Under the pieces are notes generated by a model that saw only the letters and a program-made list of their open reading frames with translations, searched no databases and was not told where the DNA came from. Below are positions 15,638-22,894 of a stretch of DNA of 23,389 bases, one piece after another (positions within the stretch are counted from its first letter, which is position 1; each line of letters begins with the position of its first letter). Source of the DNA: Dokdonella_A sp035760865 (lineage in GTDB: Bacteria; Pseudomonadota; Gammaproteobacteria; Xanthomonadales; Rhodanobacteraceae); the NCBI GenBank assembly GCA_035760865.1, contig DASTSE010000205.1, forward strand, positions 1-23,389. Reading direction: 5' to 3'. The translations under genes and the position numbers were made by a program.

Positions 15638-16663
15638 TCACGCCTGCGCGTCGGCGCGATCCGCCGGCATGAGGTGGTAGGCGGTCGCGCGCTCGACCTC
15701 GTTCTTCGAGCCGAGGAACACCGGTACCCGCTGGTGCAACCGCTCGGGCACGATGTCGAGGATGCGCTCGCGCCCGGTCGTCGCGGCGCCGCCGGCCTGC
15801 TCGACGATGAATGCCATCGGGTTCGCTTCGTACATGAGGCGCAGCTTGCCCGGCGAGCGGGGGTCCTTGAGGTCGCGCGGGTAGATGAAGATGCCGCCGC
15901 GGGTCAGGATGCGGTGCACGTCGGCGACCATCGAGGCGACCCAGCGCATGTTGAAGTCGCGCCCGCGCGGCCCGGTCTTGCCCGCGAGCAGCTCGTCGAT
16001 GTAGCGCCGCATCGGCGGCTCCCAGTGGCGCATGTTCGACATGTTGATCGCGAACTCCGAGGTGTCCTCGGGGATGCGCAGCTTCGAGTGCGTGAGCGGG
16101 AAGTTGCCCTGTTCGCGGTCGAGCGTGAACTGGTAGACGCCGTCGCCGAGCGTCAGCACGAGCACCGTGCTCGAGCCGTACACCGCATAGCCCGCTGCGA
16201 CCTGCTGCGTGCCCGGCTGCAGGAACGCGCGCTCGTCCGGCTGCTTGACGCCATCGGGACACCGCAGCACCGAGAAGATCGTGCCGACCGAGATGTTGAC
16301 GTCGATGTTCGACGAACCATCGAGCGGGTCGAACACGAGCAGGTATTCGCCCTTCGGGTAACGGTCGGGGATCGGGTGCGGGTCGTCCATCTCCTCCGAC
16401 GCGAGCGCGGCGAGGTGGCCGCCCCAGGCGTTCGCCTCGAGCAGGATCTCGTTCGACAGCACGTCGAGCTTCTTCTGCGTCTCGCCCTGCACGTTCTCCG
16501 TCCCCGCGCTGCCGAGCACGCCGCCGAGCGCGCCCTTGCCGACCGCGATCGAGATGCGCTTGCACGCGCGCGCGACCACCTCGATGAGCAGGCGCAGGTC
16601 CGCGTTGATGCGGCCCTCGCGTTGTTGCTCGATGAGGAACTGGGTCAGCGAGATCGACTTCAT
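15638..16663 (-). CDS. fbp: fructose-1,6-bisphosphatase class I
   Basis: A 341-residue enzyme hydrolysing fructose 1,6-bisphosphate to fructose 6-phosphate in gluconeogenesis, cytoplasmic and Mg-dependent. The metal-binding signature FDPLDGSSN is at residues 111-119, preceded by the metal ligands in ASEEMDD (Glu90/Glu91); the substrate-site block GKLRLMYEANPMAFIVEQAGG (about 272-292) and the KNEVE near the end complete a class I enzyme of usual length (E. coli Fbp has 332). The start ATG 16661-16663 gives the family N-terminus LTQFLIEQQ. GGAG lies 10 nt upstream. A GACAAT box at complement 16698-16703 is a possible -10 element. It is upstream of, and same-strand as, the oxygenase gene, but a 210-bp gap suggests separate transcription. 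Confidence 0.97.
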   Translation of the reverse strand: MKSISLTQFLIEQQREGRINADLRLLIEVVARACKRISIAVGKGALGGVLGSAGTENVQGETQKKLDVLSNEILLEANAWGGHLAALASEEMDDPHPIPDRYPKGEYLLVFDPLDGSSNIDVNISVGTIFSVLRCPDGVKQPDERAFLQPGTQQVAAGYAVYGSSTVLVLTLGDGVYQFTLDREQGNFPLTHSKLRIPEDTSEFAINMSNMRHWEPPMRRYIDELLAGKTGPRGRDFNMRWVASMVADVHRILTRGGIFIYPRDLKDPRSPGKLRLMYEANPMAFIVEQAGGAATTGRERILDIVPERLHQRVPVFLGSKNEVERATAYHLMPADRADAQA

Positions 16664-16833
16664 GGGCGCACGGCTCCGGAGGCGGGACGGAACGCGCATT
16701 GTCCGGACTCCACGCGCGCCGAGAAAGAGCCCCCGGGCGGAGTCGCGCGTCGGCAGCCTGCTGACACCACGTTGGCAGTGGCGGACCGGCATCGTAACGC
16801 CACGCCGACGACCGGCCCGCCAAGGAGATCGAC

Positions 16834-17208
16834 ATGCTGAACCCGAACGTCCCCGCCTGGTTCGAGATTCCGACCCGCGACCTCGACCGCGCCCAGCGCT
16901 TCTACGAGGCGGCACTCGACACGACCCTGCAGCGCCAGCCATTCGGCGGCCCGGCGATGGCGGTGTTCCCGCGCGGCGACAAGCCGAACGCGACCGGCGC
17001 GCTGATCCACATGCAGCAGTGCGAACCGTCGGTGCAGGGCAGCATCGTCTACCTCAGCCTCGACGACATCCGCCCCGTGCTCGCACGCGTCGCCGACCTC
17101 GGCGGCGAAGTGTTCGTGCCGCGCACCGAACTGCCCGACGGCATCGGCTTCTTCGCGCAGATCCGCGACAGCGAAGGCAACCGCGTCGGCCTTTTCTCGC
17201 CGCAATGA
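16834..17208 (+). CDS. VOC (glyoxalase/bleomycin-resistance) family protein
   Basis: A 124-residue vicinal-oxygen-chelate fold protein. The start ATG 16834 is well marked by AAGGAG at 16822-16827. The two beta-alpha-beta modules show as WFEIPTRDLDRAQRFYEAAL (N-terminal) and VYLSLDDIRPVLARVADLGGEV followed by GFFAQIRDSEGNRVGLFSPQ (C-terminal), the latter being the usual VOC ending. Relatives bind a metal and small organic ligand; many act on glyoxal-type or electrophilic compounds, but this subfamily has no assigned reaction. It begins a rightward run of five small genes and its stop overlaps the next ATG by ATGA. It diverges from fbp across 170 bp. Confidence 0.9.
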   Translation: MLNPNVPAWFEIPTRDLDRAQRFYEAALDTTLQRQPFGGPAMAVFPRGDKPNATGALIHMQQCEPSVQGSIVYLSLDDIRPVLARVADLGGEVFVPRTELPDGIGFFAQIRDSEGNRVGLFSPQ

Positions 17209-17819
17209 TCGCCGTACCGACCCCGCCCGCGCGCGATGCGATGCTCGGCGCGCTCGGCGTCGCCGCGTTCTACACGCTGTCCGACCTGCGCGCGCCCACG
17301 CGCGCAGGCACCTGCCGGAGCCCCGCCGTGTCGCCACCCGCCCCGTACGATCCGCCACGCGATTTCGACTTCCTGCACGGCCGCTGGACCGTGCGCAATC
17401 GCCGCCTGCGCGAGCGCCTCGTCGGCTGCACCGACTGGGACGCGTTCGACGGCACGCATGCGTGCCGGCCGATCCTCGGCGGCCTCGGCAACGAGGACGA
17501 GCTGGTCACCGACGCGTTCGGCACGCGTCGCTTCATCGGTATGTCGATCCGCCTGTTCGACCCGCACGCGCGCGAATGGAGCATCTACTGGGTCGACAAC
17601 CGCAGCGTGCAGCTGCAGCCGCCCATGCGCGGCAGCTTCGACGGCGGCGTCGGCACGTTCCATGGCCGCGACGCGCATGCAGGCACGCCCGTGCTCGCGC
17701 GCTTCCTCTGGACCGTCGCCTCGGCCGATCGCGCGCGCTGGGAGCAGGCGTTCTCGACCGACGAGGGCGCGACCTGGGAGACCAACTGGATCATGGATTT
17801 CGAACGGAGCGATGCATGA
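17205..17819 (+). CDS. DUF1579-like protein (FDFLHGRW family), function unknown
   Basis: A 204-residue protein if started at ATG 17205, which overlaps the VOC stop in ATGA. An alternative GTG at 17328, with GGAG eight nt upstream, would give 163 residues starting just before the conserved part DFDFLHGRWTVRNRRL and fits the usual length of relatives. The 41 codons between them have a G or C third base at nearly all positions, as expected for coding sequence here, so the longer form is kept. The domain continues DAFDGTHACRPILGGLGNEDE, MSIRLFDPHAREWSIYWVD, GVGTFHG and WEQAFSTDEGATWETNWIMDF, a well-known calycin-like set in proteobacteria with no assigned activity. It is probably cytoplasmic and co-transcribed with VOC and the NIPSNAP gene. 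Confidence 0.83.
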   Translation: MIAVPTPPARDAMLGALGVAAFYTLSDLRAPTRAGTCRSPAVSPPAPYDPPRDFDFLHGRWTVRNRRLRERLVGCTDWDAFDGTHACRPILGGLGNEDELVTDAFGTRRFIGMSIRLFDPHAREWSIYWVDNRSVQLQPPMRGSFDGGVGTFHGRDAHAGTPVLARFLWTVASADRARWEQAFSTDEGATWETNWIMDFERSDA

Positions 17820-17922
17820 TCGCCTGCGCCGTCACCGATGCACGACACCGGGTCGAGCACGCGCTCTCCGCGTACCGCCCTCGCCCCGCCTTCGCCGGCG
17901 GGCTGGCGCGAACACCACCCTC

Positions 17923-17927
17923 GAGGA
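17923..17927 (+). promoter_or_regulatory. ribosome binding site deciding a GTG start
   Basis: GAGGA at 17923-17927, within CGAGGAGCG, lies about 9 nt before GTG 17937. It is the reason to prefer this GTG over the in-frame ATG at 17838, which has no such site and is followed by codons with poorer third-position GC. Confidence 0.55.
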
Positions 17928-17936
17928 GCGCCGCGC

Positions 17937-18629
17937 GTGACCCCAGCAAGCGCACCATGGCCGGTCGTCGAACTGCGCCAGTACACCCTGCATCCAGGCC
18001 GCCGCGACGATCTGGTCGAACTGTTCGAACGCGAATTCGTCGAAACGCAGGAAGCCTGCGGCATGCGCCTGATCGGCCAGTTCCGCGACCTCGACCACGC
18101 CGATCGCTTCGTCTGGCTGCGCGGTTTCGCCGACATGGAGCGACGCGCCGCCGCGCTCGGCGCGTTCTACGGCGGACCGGCCTGGACTGCGCATCGCGAT
18201 GCCGCGAACGCGACGATGATCGATTCGGACGACGTGCTGTTGCTGCGGCCGCTGCGCCCCGGCGCGGGCTTCGCGCTCGAGGACGCGGCACGCGCGCCGG
18301 TCGGCGCACGGCCGCCGCGCGCACGCCTCGTCGTCGGCCTGGTGTGGACGACGCCGCGCGACACCGAGTACGCCGGGCGCCTCGAGCGCGACGTCGCCGC
18401 GTGGCTCGCGCAGTCCGAGGCGACGTCGCTCGCCGCGTTCGTCAGCGAGCACGCGCCGAACACATTCCCGGCGCTGCCCGTGCGCGAGGACGACCACGTC
18501 GTCGCGTGCTTCGCCGCCTTCGACGACGACGCGCACTGGCGCCGGCACTGCGAAGGACTCGCGGCGGTCGCGCCCGCACCGCTGCAGGTGCTACGGCTCG
18601 CGCCGACCGCGCGCTCGCTCGTGCGCTGA
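17937..18629 (+). CDS. NIPSNAP family protein
   Basis: A 230-residue protein starting at GTG 17937. The first 100 residues after the start are a NIPSNAP dimeric alpha-beta barrel: VVELRQYTLHPGRRDDLVELFE, then GMRLIGQFRDLDHADRFVWLRGF and FYGGPAWTAHRDAANATMID, the usual signature. The second half (about 110-230) looks like a divergent second barrel (RLVVGLVWTTPRDTE, HVVACFAAFDDDAHWRRH), giving a two-barrel protein. Bacterial relatives are small cytoplasmic proteins of unknown activity, often beside VOC or GFA genes. 117 bp separate it from the preceding stop; the region has no terminator-like hairpin, so co-transcription is plausible. Confidence 0.87.
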   Translation: MTPASAPWPVVELRQYTLHPGRRDDLVELFEREFVETQEACGMRLIGQFRDLDHADRFVWLRGFADMERRAAALGAFYGGPAWTAHRDAANATMIDSDDVLLLRPLRPGAGFALEDAARAPVGARPPRARLVVGLVWTTPRDTEYAGRLERDVAAWLAQSEATSLAAFVSEHAPNTFPALPVREDDHVVACFAAFDDDAHWRRHCEGLAAVAPAPLQVLRLAPTARSLVR

Positions 18630-18719
18630 GCGCGTCCATCGGTTGTCGGCCCGTCGCGCGCGCGCGTCGGGCGATGCGATGATCCGCACGCCGGATTTCC
18701 CATCCATGAGGAGCATGTC

Positions 18720-19124
18720 ATGAAGAAGACCTACCACGGCAGCTGCCACTGCGGTGCCGTGCGGTTCGAGGCCGATCTCGATCTCGCCGAAGGCACCGGC
18801 CGCTGCAACTGCTCGATCTGCACCAAGACGCGCAACTGGGGCATCACGGTCAAGCCGGACGCGTTCCGCCTGCTCGCGGGCGAAGACGCGCTCGCCGACT
18901 ACACGTTCGGCACCCACAGCAACCACCACGTGTTCTGCCGGCATTGCGGCGTGCGTCCATTCGGCCGCGGCCACATCGAGGAGATCGGCGGCGACTTCGT
19001 CTCGGTCAAGCTCGCCTGCCTCGACGACGTCGACCCGAGCGAGCTCGCCGAGGCGCCCGTGCGCTATTTCGACGGCCGCGCCAACAACTGGTGGAACGCA
19101 CCGGCCGAGACGCGCCACCTGTGA
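18720..19124 (+). CDS. GFA (glutathione-dependent formaldehyde-activating enzyme-like) family protein
   Basis: A 134-residue zinc protein of the GFA/CENP-V fold. The cysteines are in place: GSCHCGAVRFEA (Cys9, Cys11), GRCNCSICTKTRNWG (CxCxxC) and FCRHCGVRPFGRGH (CxxC), which bind two zinc ions in characterised Gfa. The start ATG 18720 follows AGGAG (18709-18713) with good spacing, inside ATGAGGAGCATGTC; an earlier ATG at 18706 is out of frame. The founder enzyme was linked to formaldehyde-glutathione adduct formation, but most members have no proven substrate. It is fourth in the rightward cluster that ends in a WYL regulator. TGCGATGAT (18675-18683) upstream may be an extended -10 box, allowing a separate promoter. 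Confidence 0.92.
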   Translation: MKKTYHGSCHCGAVRFEADLDLAEGTGRCNCSICTKTRNWGITVKPDAFRLLAGEDALADYTFGTHSNHHVFCRHCGVRPFGRGHIEEIGGDFVSVKLACLDDVDPSELAEAPVRYFDGRANNWWNAPAETRHL

Positions 19125-19245
19125 ACGCGGCGTGCGGCTCGCCCGCGGCGCCTTCGCGCGAAGGGTGTGCGCGGCGGGCGCGCGGGCGCAGCCGCGCGAC
19201 GCGCGAGGCTTTACCGCGACGCGTCGCCGGCGACATCATCGGCCG

Positions 19246-19944
19246 ATGCGACGCGCCGACCGACTGTTCCTCATCATCCATGCCCTGCGCGGCCGGCGCA
19301 CCGCGCTCGCCGCGCGCGGCCTCGCCGAGACGCTCGGCGTCTCGTTGCGCACGGTCTATCGCGACGTCGCCGACCTGCAGACATCGGGCGTGCCGATCGA
19401 AGGCGAGGCCGGCGTCGGTTACGTGTTGCGCAAGGGCGCGGACATTCCGCCGCTGATGTTCAGCGCCGACGAACTCGAAGCCCTCGTCGTCGGCACGCGC
19501 TTCGTCAAGGCGTTCGCGGGAGCGCGCCTGCACCAGGGCGCGCAGGCCGCGCTGCTGAAGATCGAGGCGGTGCTGCCGTCCGACCTCAAGCACCGCGCGA
19601 TGCGCTCGCGCATCTTCGCGCCGGCGGACTGGAACGAGGCGCGCTCGGGCCTGATCGACCGCCTGCACGGCGCGATCGCCGCGCAGCAGGTGTTGCGCCT
19701 CGCCTACCGCGACGAAGCCGGACGCACTTCGTCGCGCGACGTCGAACCGCTCTGCCTCGCGTTCTGGGGCGGCGTATGGACGCTCGGCAGCTGGTGCCGC
19801 CTGCGCGTCGGCTTCCGCACGTTCCGGCCCGACCGCATCGTGACGTTCGAGCCGACCGGCGAAACGTTCGTCGAGACGCCCGAACGCGGCATGGCCGCGT
19901 ACGTGCGCGCGATGGGCGGCGACAGCGACGGGCTGGACACGTAA
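19246..19944 (+). CDS. YafY-type transcriptional regulator with HTH and WYL domains
   Basis: A 232-residue DNA-binding regulator. Residues 1-60 are the DeoR/HTH_11-type winged helix: MRRADRLFLIIHALRGRRTA, AARGLAETLGVSLRTVYRDV, and the wing GVPIEGEAGVGYVL. The C-terminal ligand-binding WYL domain spans about 136-205 and ends EPLCLAFWGGVWTLGSWCRL then FRTFRPDRI; the eponymous Trp-Tyr-Leu is Trp178-Thr179-Leu180, so the central Tyr is lost. Such proteins sense small ligands, including nucleic acids in some systems, and control adjacent genes. The start ATG 19246 gives the standard N-terminus. The stop lies only 9 bp before the stop of the converging hydrolase. By position it is the best candidate to control the VOC-to-GFA run, but no operator was identified. 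Confidence 0.92.
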   Translation: MRRADRLFLIIHALRGRRTALAARGLAETLGVSLRTVYRDVADLQTSGVPIEGEAGVGYVLRKGADIPPLMFSADELEALVVGTRFVKAFAGARLHQGAQAALLKIEAVLPSDLKHRAMRSRIFAPADWNEARSGLIDRLHGAIAAQQVLRLAYRDEAGRTSSRDVEPLCLAFWGGVWTLGSWCRLRVGFRTFRPDRIVTFEPTGETFVETPERGMAAYVRAMGGDSDGLDT

Positions 19945-19953
19945 GCGTACGGT

Positions 19954-20982
19954 TCAGCGCAACACGCGCAGCGGCGCGACGGGAACGCCGTCGCTCCAGC
20001 GGCCCATCCACAGTTGCGCCGGTCCGCCGCCGAGCGCGACCTCGCGGTTGCGCTGCTCGAACGCGGCGTCGACGAGCGCGTCGAGCGGCTTCCACAGGCC
20101 GAAGCCGTCGAGCGCGTCGACATCGCCCGCATGGCGGAAGTCCGCCCGCCGGCCGAACCGCAGGTTGCGCAGGTGCGGCGCACCGTCCGCGGGCGCGGCG
20201 CCTGCGGCGGCATGGTTGGCGATGAGGTCGGGCGCACCGTGCGCATCGCTCTGCAGTTCGAGCACGTTCTTGTTCGCGCGCGGCACGCCCGTCGCGCCGT
20301 CATAGAGCCCGAGCCCGACCTGCTCGCCGGCCCAATGGTCGTCGGCGCCGACGACGACGAGGAACAACGTCGACGGCGGCATCGCCGCGAGGTCGACGGG
20401 CGGGATGCTCGCGCGATGCCGACCCTCGCGGCTGCCGTCGCCCGGCTCGACCGACATCACCGCGCGCAGGCGCGGCAGCCGTTCGCGCGCGGCGACCGCG
20501 GCGAGTTGCGCGGCGAGCACGCCGCCGGCGGAGTGGCCGACGACGGCGACGCGACCGGGATCGGGGCGCACGCGTCCGTCGCGGTCGAGCGCGGCGAGCG
20601 CGGCTCGCACGCCGGCGACCGCGTTCGGCAGGAAACGATCGCCCGGCGTGAGCAGGCCGTCCTGGTAGCGCGGCCAGATCACGATGTTGCCGCGTTGCAC
20701 GAGGTGGTCGATCCAGGCTCGATAGTGCACCGGCTCGAGCGCACCCCAGCCGTGCAGGAACACGATCACGGGCGCCTGCGTGGGCACGGGCGCGGCCGGC
20801 GTGAACGCGGTCCAGCCGCGCTCGCCGCGCCCGCCTTCGCGCACGCGCACCTCGGCGTGTACGGCGAGCGCGCTGCCCGGCCCCTGCAGCGGTTGCGCCG
20901 GCGCGGTCGGCGGCGCCGCCTGCGCGCCCGCCGCCGCCATCCAGGCCGCGAGGGCCCACGTCCATCGTCCGCATCCAGCCAT
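19954..20982 (-). CDS. secreted alpha/beta hydrolase
   Basis: A 342-residue exported serine hydrolase. The start ATG 20980-20982 is marked by a strong AAGGAGGA (complement 20987-20994) with close spacing. Residues 1-22 are a signal peptide (WTWALAAWMAAAGAQA). The fold is read from VIVFLHGWGALEPVHYRAW (oxyanion loop HGWG, 77-80), VAVVGHSAGGVLAAQLAAVA with nucleophile Ser151 in GHSAG, and LFLVVVGADDHWAG with the acid Asp214 or Asp215; the His is probably His248 (SDAHGA) or His257. The strand order and VVGHSAGG resemble chlorophyllase/PET-hydrolase-like lipases and esterases. The substrate is unknown. It diverges from the DUF885 gene across 144 bp and converges with the regulator. Confidence 0.88.
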   Translation of the reverse strand: MAGCGRWTWALAAWMAAAGAQAAPPTAPAQPLQGPGSALAVHAEVRVREGGRGERGWTAFTPAAPVPTQAPVIVFLHGWGALEPVHYRAWIDHLVQRGNIVIWPRYQDGLLTPGDRFLPNAVAGVRAALAALDRDGRVRPDPGRVAVVGHSAGGVLAAQLAAVAARERLPRLRAVMSVEPGDGSREGRHRASIPPVDLAAMPPSTLFLVVVGADDHWAGEQVGLGLYDGATGVPRANKNVLELQSDAHGAPDLIANHAAAGAAPADGAPHLRNLRFGRRADFRHAGDVDALDGFGLWKPLDALVDAAFEQRNREVALGGGPAQLWMGRWSDGVPVAPLRVLR

Positions 20983-21126
20983 GGCATCCTCCTTCGACTC
21001 GTCCCCGTGCGGACAACGCCGAAGCGACGCGCCGGTTGACGCACGCCCCCCGGCCTCGACCATCCTGTGGCACTGTCGATGCACCCGATCGGTGCGATGA
21101 TGCCCACTTTCGTGACGGAGAGCCCG

Positions 21127-22869
21127 ATGAACCGCTGCTGCCTCGCCCTGCTGCTCTGCACCGGCCTGACCACGCTCGCCCACGCGAGCGACGCGGACGA
21201 CCGCTTCAAGGCGCTCTACACGAGGGAATGGAGCTGGCGCCAGCAGCAGTTCGGCGGCCTCGACGACGAGGACAAGCAGGCCGATCCGAAGGACAACCAC
21301 CTGCCGTCGGTCGACGCCGCGACCCAGGCCAAACGCCTCGCCTACTGGGACGACGTACTCGCGCAGCTGGCGAAGATCCCCGAGCGCGAGCTGTCGGCGG
21401 AGAACCGGGTCAACCTCGCCGTGTATCGCCCGCAGGTCGAGAACCTCGCCGCCGACGTCCGCTTCCACGGCTACGAGATGCCGTTCAACAGCGACTCGCA
21501 GTTCTGGTCGGACCTCGGCTTCATGGCGCGACGGCCGCTAACCGACGCGCAGGCGGTGCGCAACTACATCGCCAAGCTCGACGACGTGCCACGCTACTTC
21601 GACGAGCAGGTCGCGAACATGCGCGCGGGCCTCGCGCGCGGTTTCAGCGTGCCCAGGGCGGTGCTCGACGGCCGCGACGTATCGATAGCGAGCTACGCCG
21701 AGGCGAAGACGCCCGAGGACAGCGAGTTCTATGCGCCGCTCGGGACGCTGCCGTCGACGATTCCCGCCGCGGAGCAGGCCGCGCTGCGCAAGGATGCCGC
21801 ACGCGCGATCCGCGAGCACGTGATCCCCGCCTATGCGAAGCTGCTCGCGTTCTTCCGCGACGAGTACGTGCCACACGCGCGCACGACGCTCGCCGCGGAA
21901 GCGCTGCCCGACGGCAAGGCCTACTACCGGCAGCAGATCCGCGAGTACACGACGCTCGATCTCGACCCCGAGGCGATCCACGCGATCGGCCTCGAGGAAG
22001 TCGCACGCATCGACGCGCAGATGCAGGCGACGATGAAGGCGAGCGGCTTCAAGGGCGACTTCGCCGCGTTCCTCGAGTTCCTGCGCAAGGATCCGCAGTT
22101 CTATGCCAAGACGCCCGAAGAACTGCTCATGCGCGCGGCGTGGATCGCCAAGCAGGTCGACGCGAAGATCGGCCGCTACATCGGCACCCTGCCGCGCGGG
22201 CGCTTCGGCATCGAACCGGTACCCGCGTCGATCGCGCCGTTCTGGACCGCGGGCCGCGGCAGCGCGCAGACGTACTGGGTCAACACCTACGACCTGCCGT
22301 CGCGTCCGCTCTACAACCTGCCTGCGCTGACCCTGCACGAGTCGTCGCCGGGCCATTCGCTGCAGGGCGCGCTCGCCGAGGAGCAGAAGCAGCAACCCGA
22401 TTTCCGTAGCCGGAACTACATCTCCGCCTACGGCGAAGGCTGGGCGCTCTACTGCGAGAAGCTCGGCAAGGAGATGGGCATCTACCACACGCCTTACGAG
22501 GAGTTCGGCCGCGAGACCTACGAGATGTGGCGCGCCGCTCGCCTCGTCATCGATACCGGCATCCACCACAAGGGCTGGACGCGCGCGCAGGCGATCGACT
22601 ACCTCGCTTCGCGCACGGCGCTGAGCCGGCACGAGGTCGAGACCGAAGTCGACCGCTACATCTCCTGGCCGGGCCAGGCGCTCAGCTACAAGCTCGGCGA
22701 GATCCGCATCGTCGAACTGCGCGCGCGCGCGGAAAAGGCGCTCGGCACGAAATTCGACCTGCGCGCATTCCACGACGCGATCCTGTCCGAAGGCTCGGTG
22801 CCGCTGCCCGTGCTCGACCAGCGCATCGACGCCTGGATCGCCGCGCGCAAGTCGGCCGCGAAATCCTGA
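21127..22869 (+). CDS. secreted DUF885 family zinc peptidase
   Basis: A 580-residue exported protein with signal peptide MNRCCLALLLCTGLTTLAHA. The start ATG 21127 follows GGAG at 21117-21120. The signature HESSPGH (His404, Glu405, His410) and YGEGWALYCE (Glu437) are the zinc-site motifs of DUF885, a family of thermolysin-like metallopeptidases common in Xanthomonadales and Sphingomonadales. The rest is mostly helical, with YWVNTYDLPSRPLYNLPALT before the metal site and SWPGQALSYKLGEIRI after it, both diagnostic. Length (about 560-620) is normal. It probably hydrolyses oligopeptides in the periplasm. TGCGATGAT (21093-21101), 25 nt upstream, or TTGACG (21036-21041) with GACCAT (21058-21063), are the visible promoter candidates; neither is strong. 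Confidence 0.92.
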   Translation: MNRCCLALLLCTGLTTLAHASDADDRFKALYTREWSWRQQQFGGLDDEDKQADPKDNHLPSVDAATQAKRLAYWDDVLAQLAKIPERELSAENRVNLAVYRPQVENLAADVRFHGYEMPFNSDSQFWSDLGFMARRPLTDAQAVRNYIAKLDDVPRYFDEQVANMRAGLARGFSVPRAVLDGRDVSIASYAEAKTPEDSEFYAPLGTLPSTIPAAEQAALRKDAARAIREHVIPAYAKLLAFFRDEYVPHARTTLAAEALPDGKAYYRQQIREYTTLDLDPEAIHAIGLEEVARIDAQMQATMKASGFKGDFAAFLEFLRKDPQFYAKTPEELLMRAAWIAKQVDAKIGRYIGTLPRGRFGIEPVPASIAPFWTAGRGSAQTYWVNTYDLPSRPLYNLPALTLHESSPGHSLQGALAEEQKQQPDFRSRNYISAYGEGWALYCEKLGKEMGIYHTPYEEFGRETYEMWRAARLVIDTGIHHKGWTRAQAIDYLASRTALSRHEVETEVDRYISWPGQALSYKLGEIRIVELRARAEKALGTKFDLRAFHDAILSEGSVPLPVLDQRIDAWIAARKSAAKS

Positions 22870-22894
22870 CGGCCACGAATGTAGAGCGTCAGCC

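Noticed and set aside
17816..18682. A gene starting at ATG 17816 in ATGA overlap with the DUF1579-like stop
   Set aside because: After 17937 this frame is out of phase with the clear NIPSNAP sequence and becomes Arg-rich; the GTG with its own ribosome binding site explains the region better.
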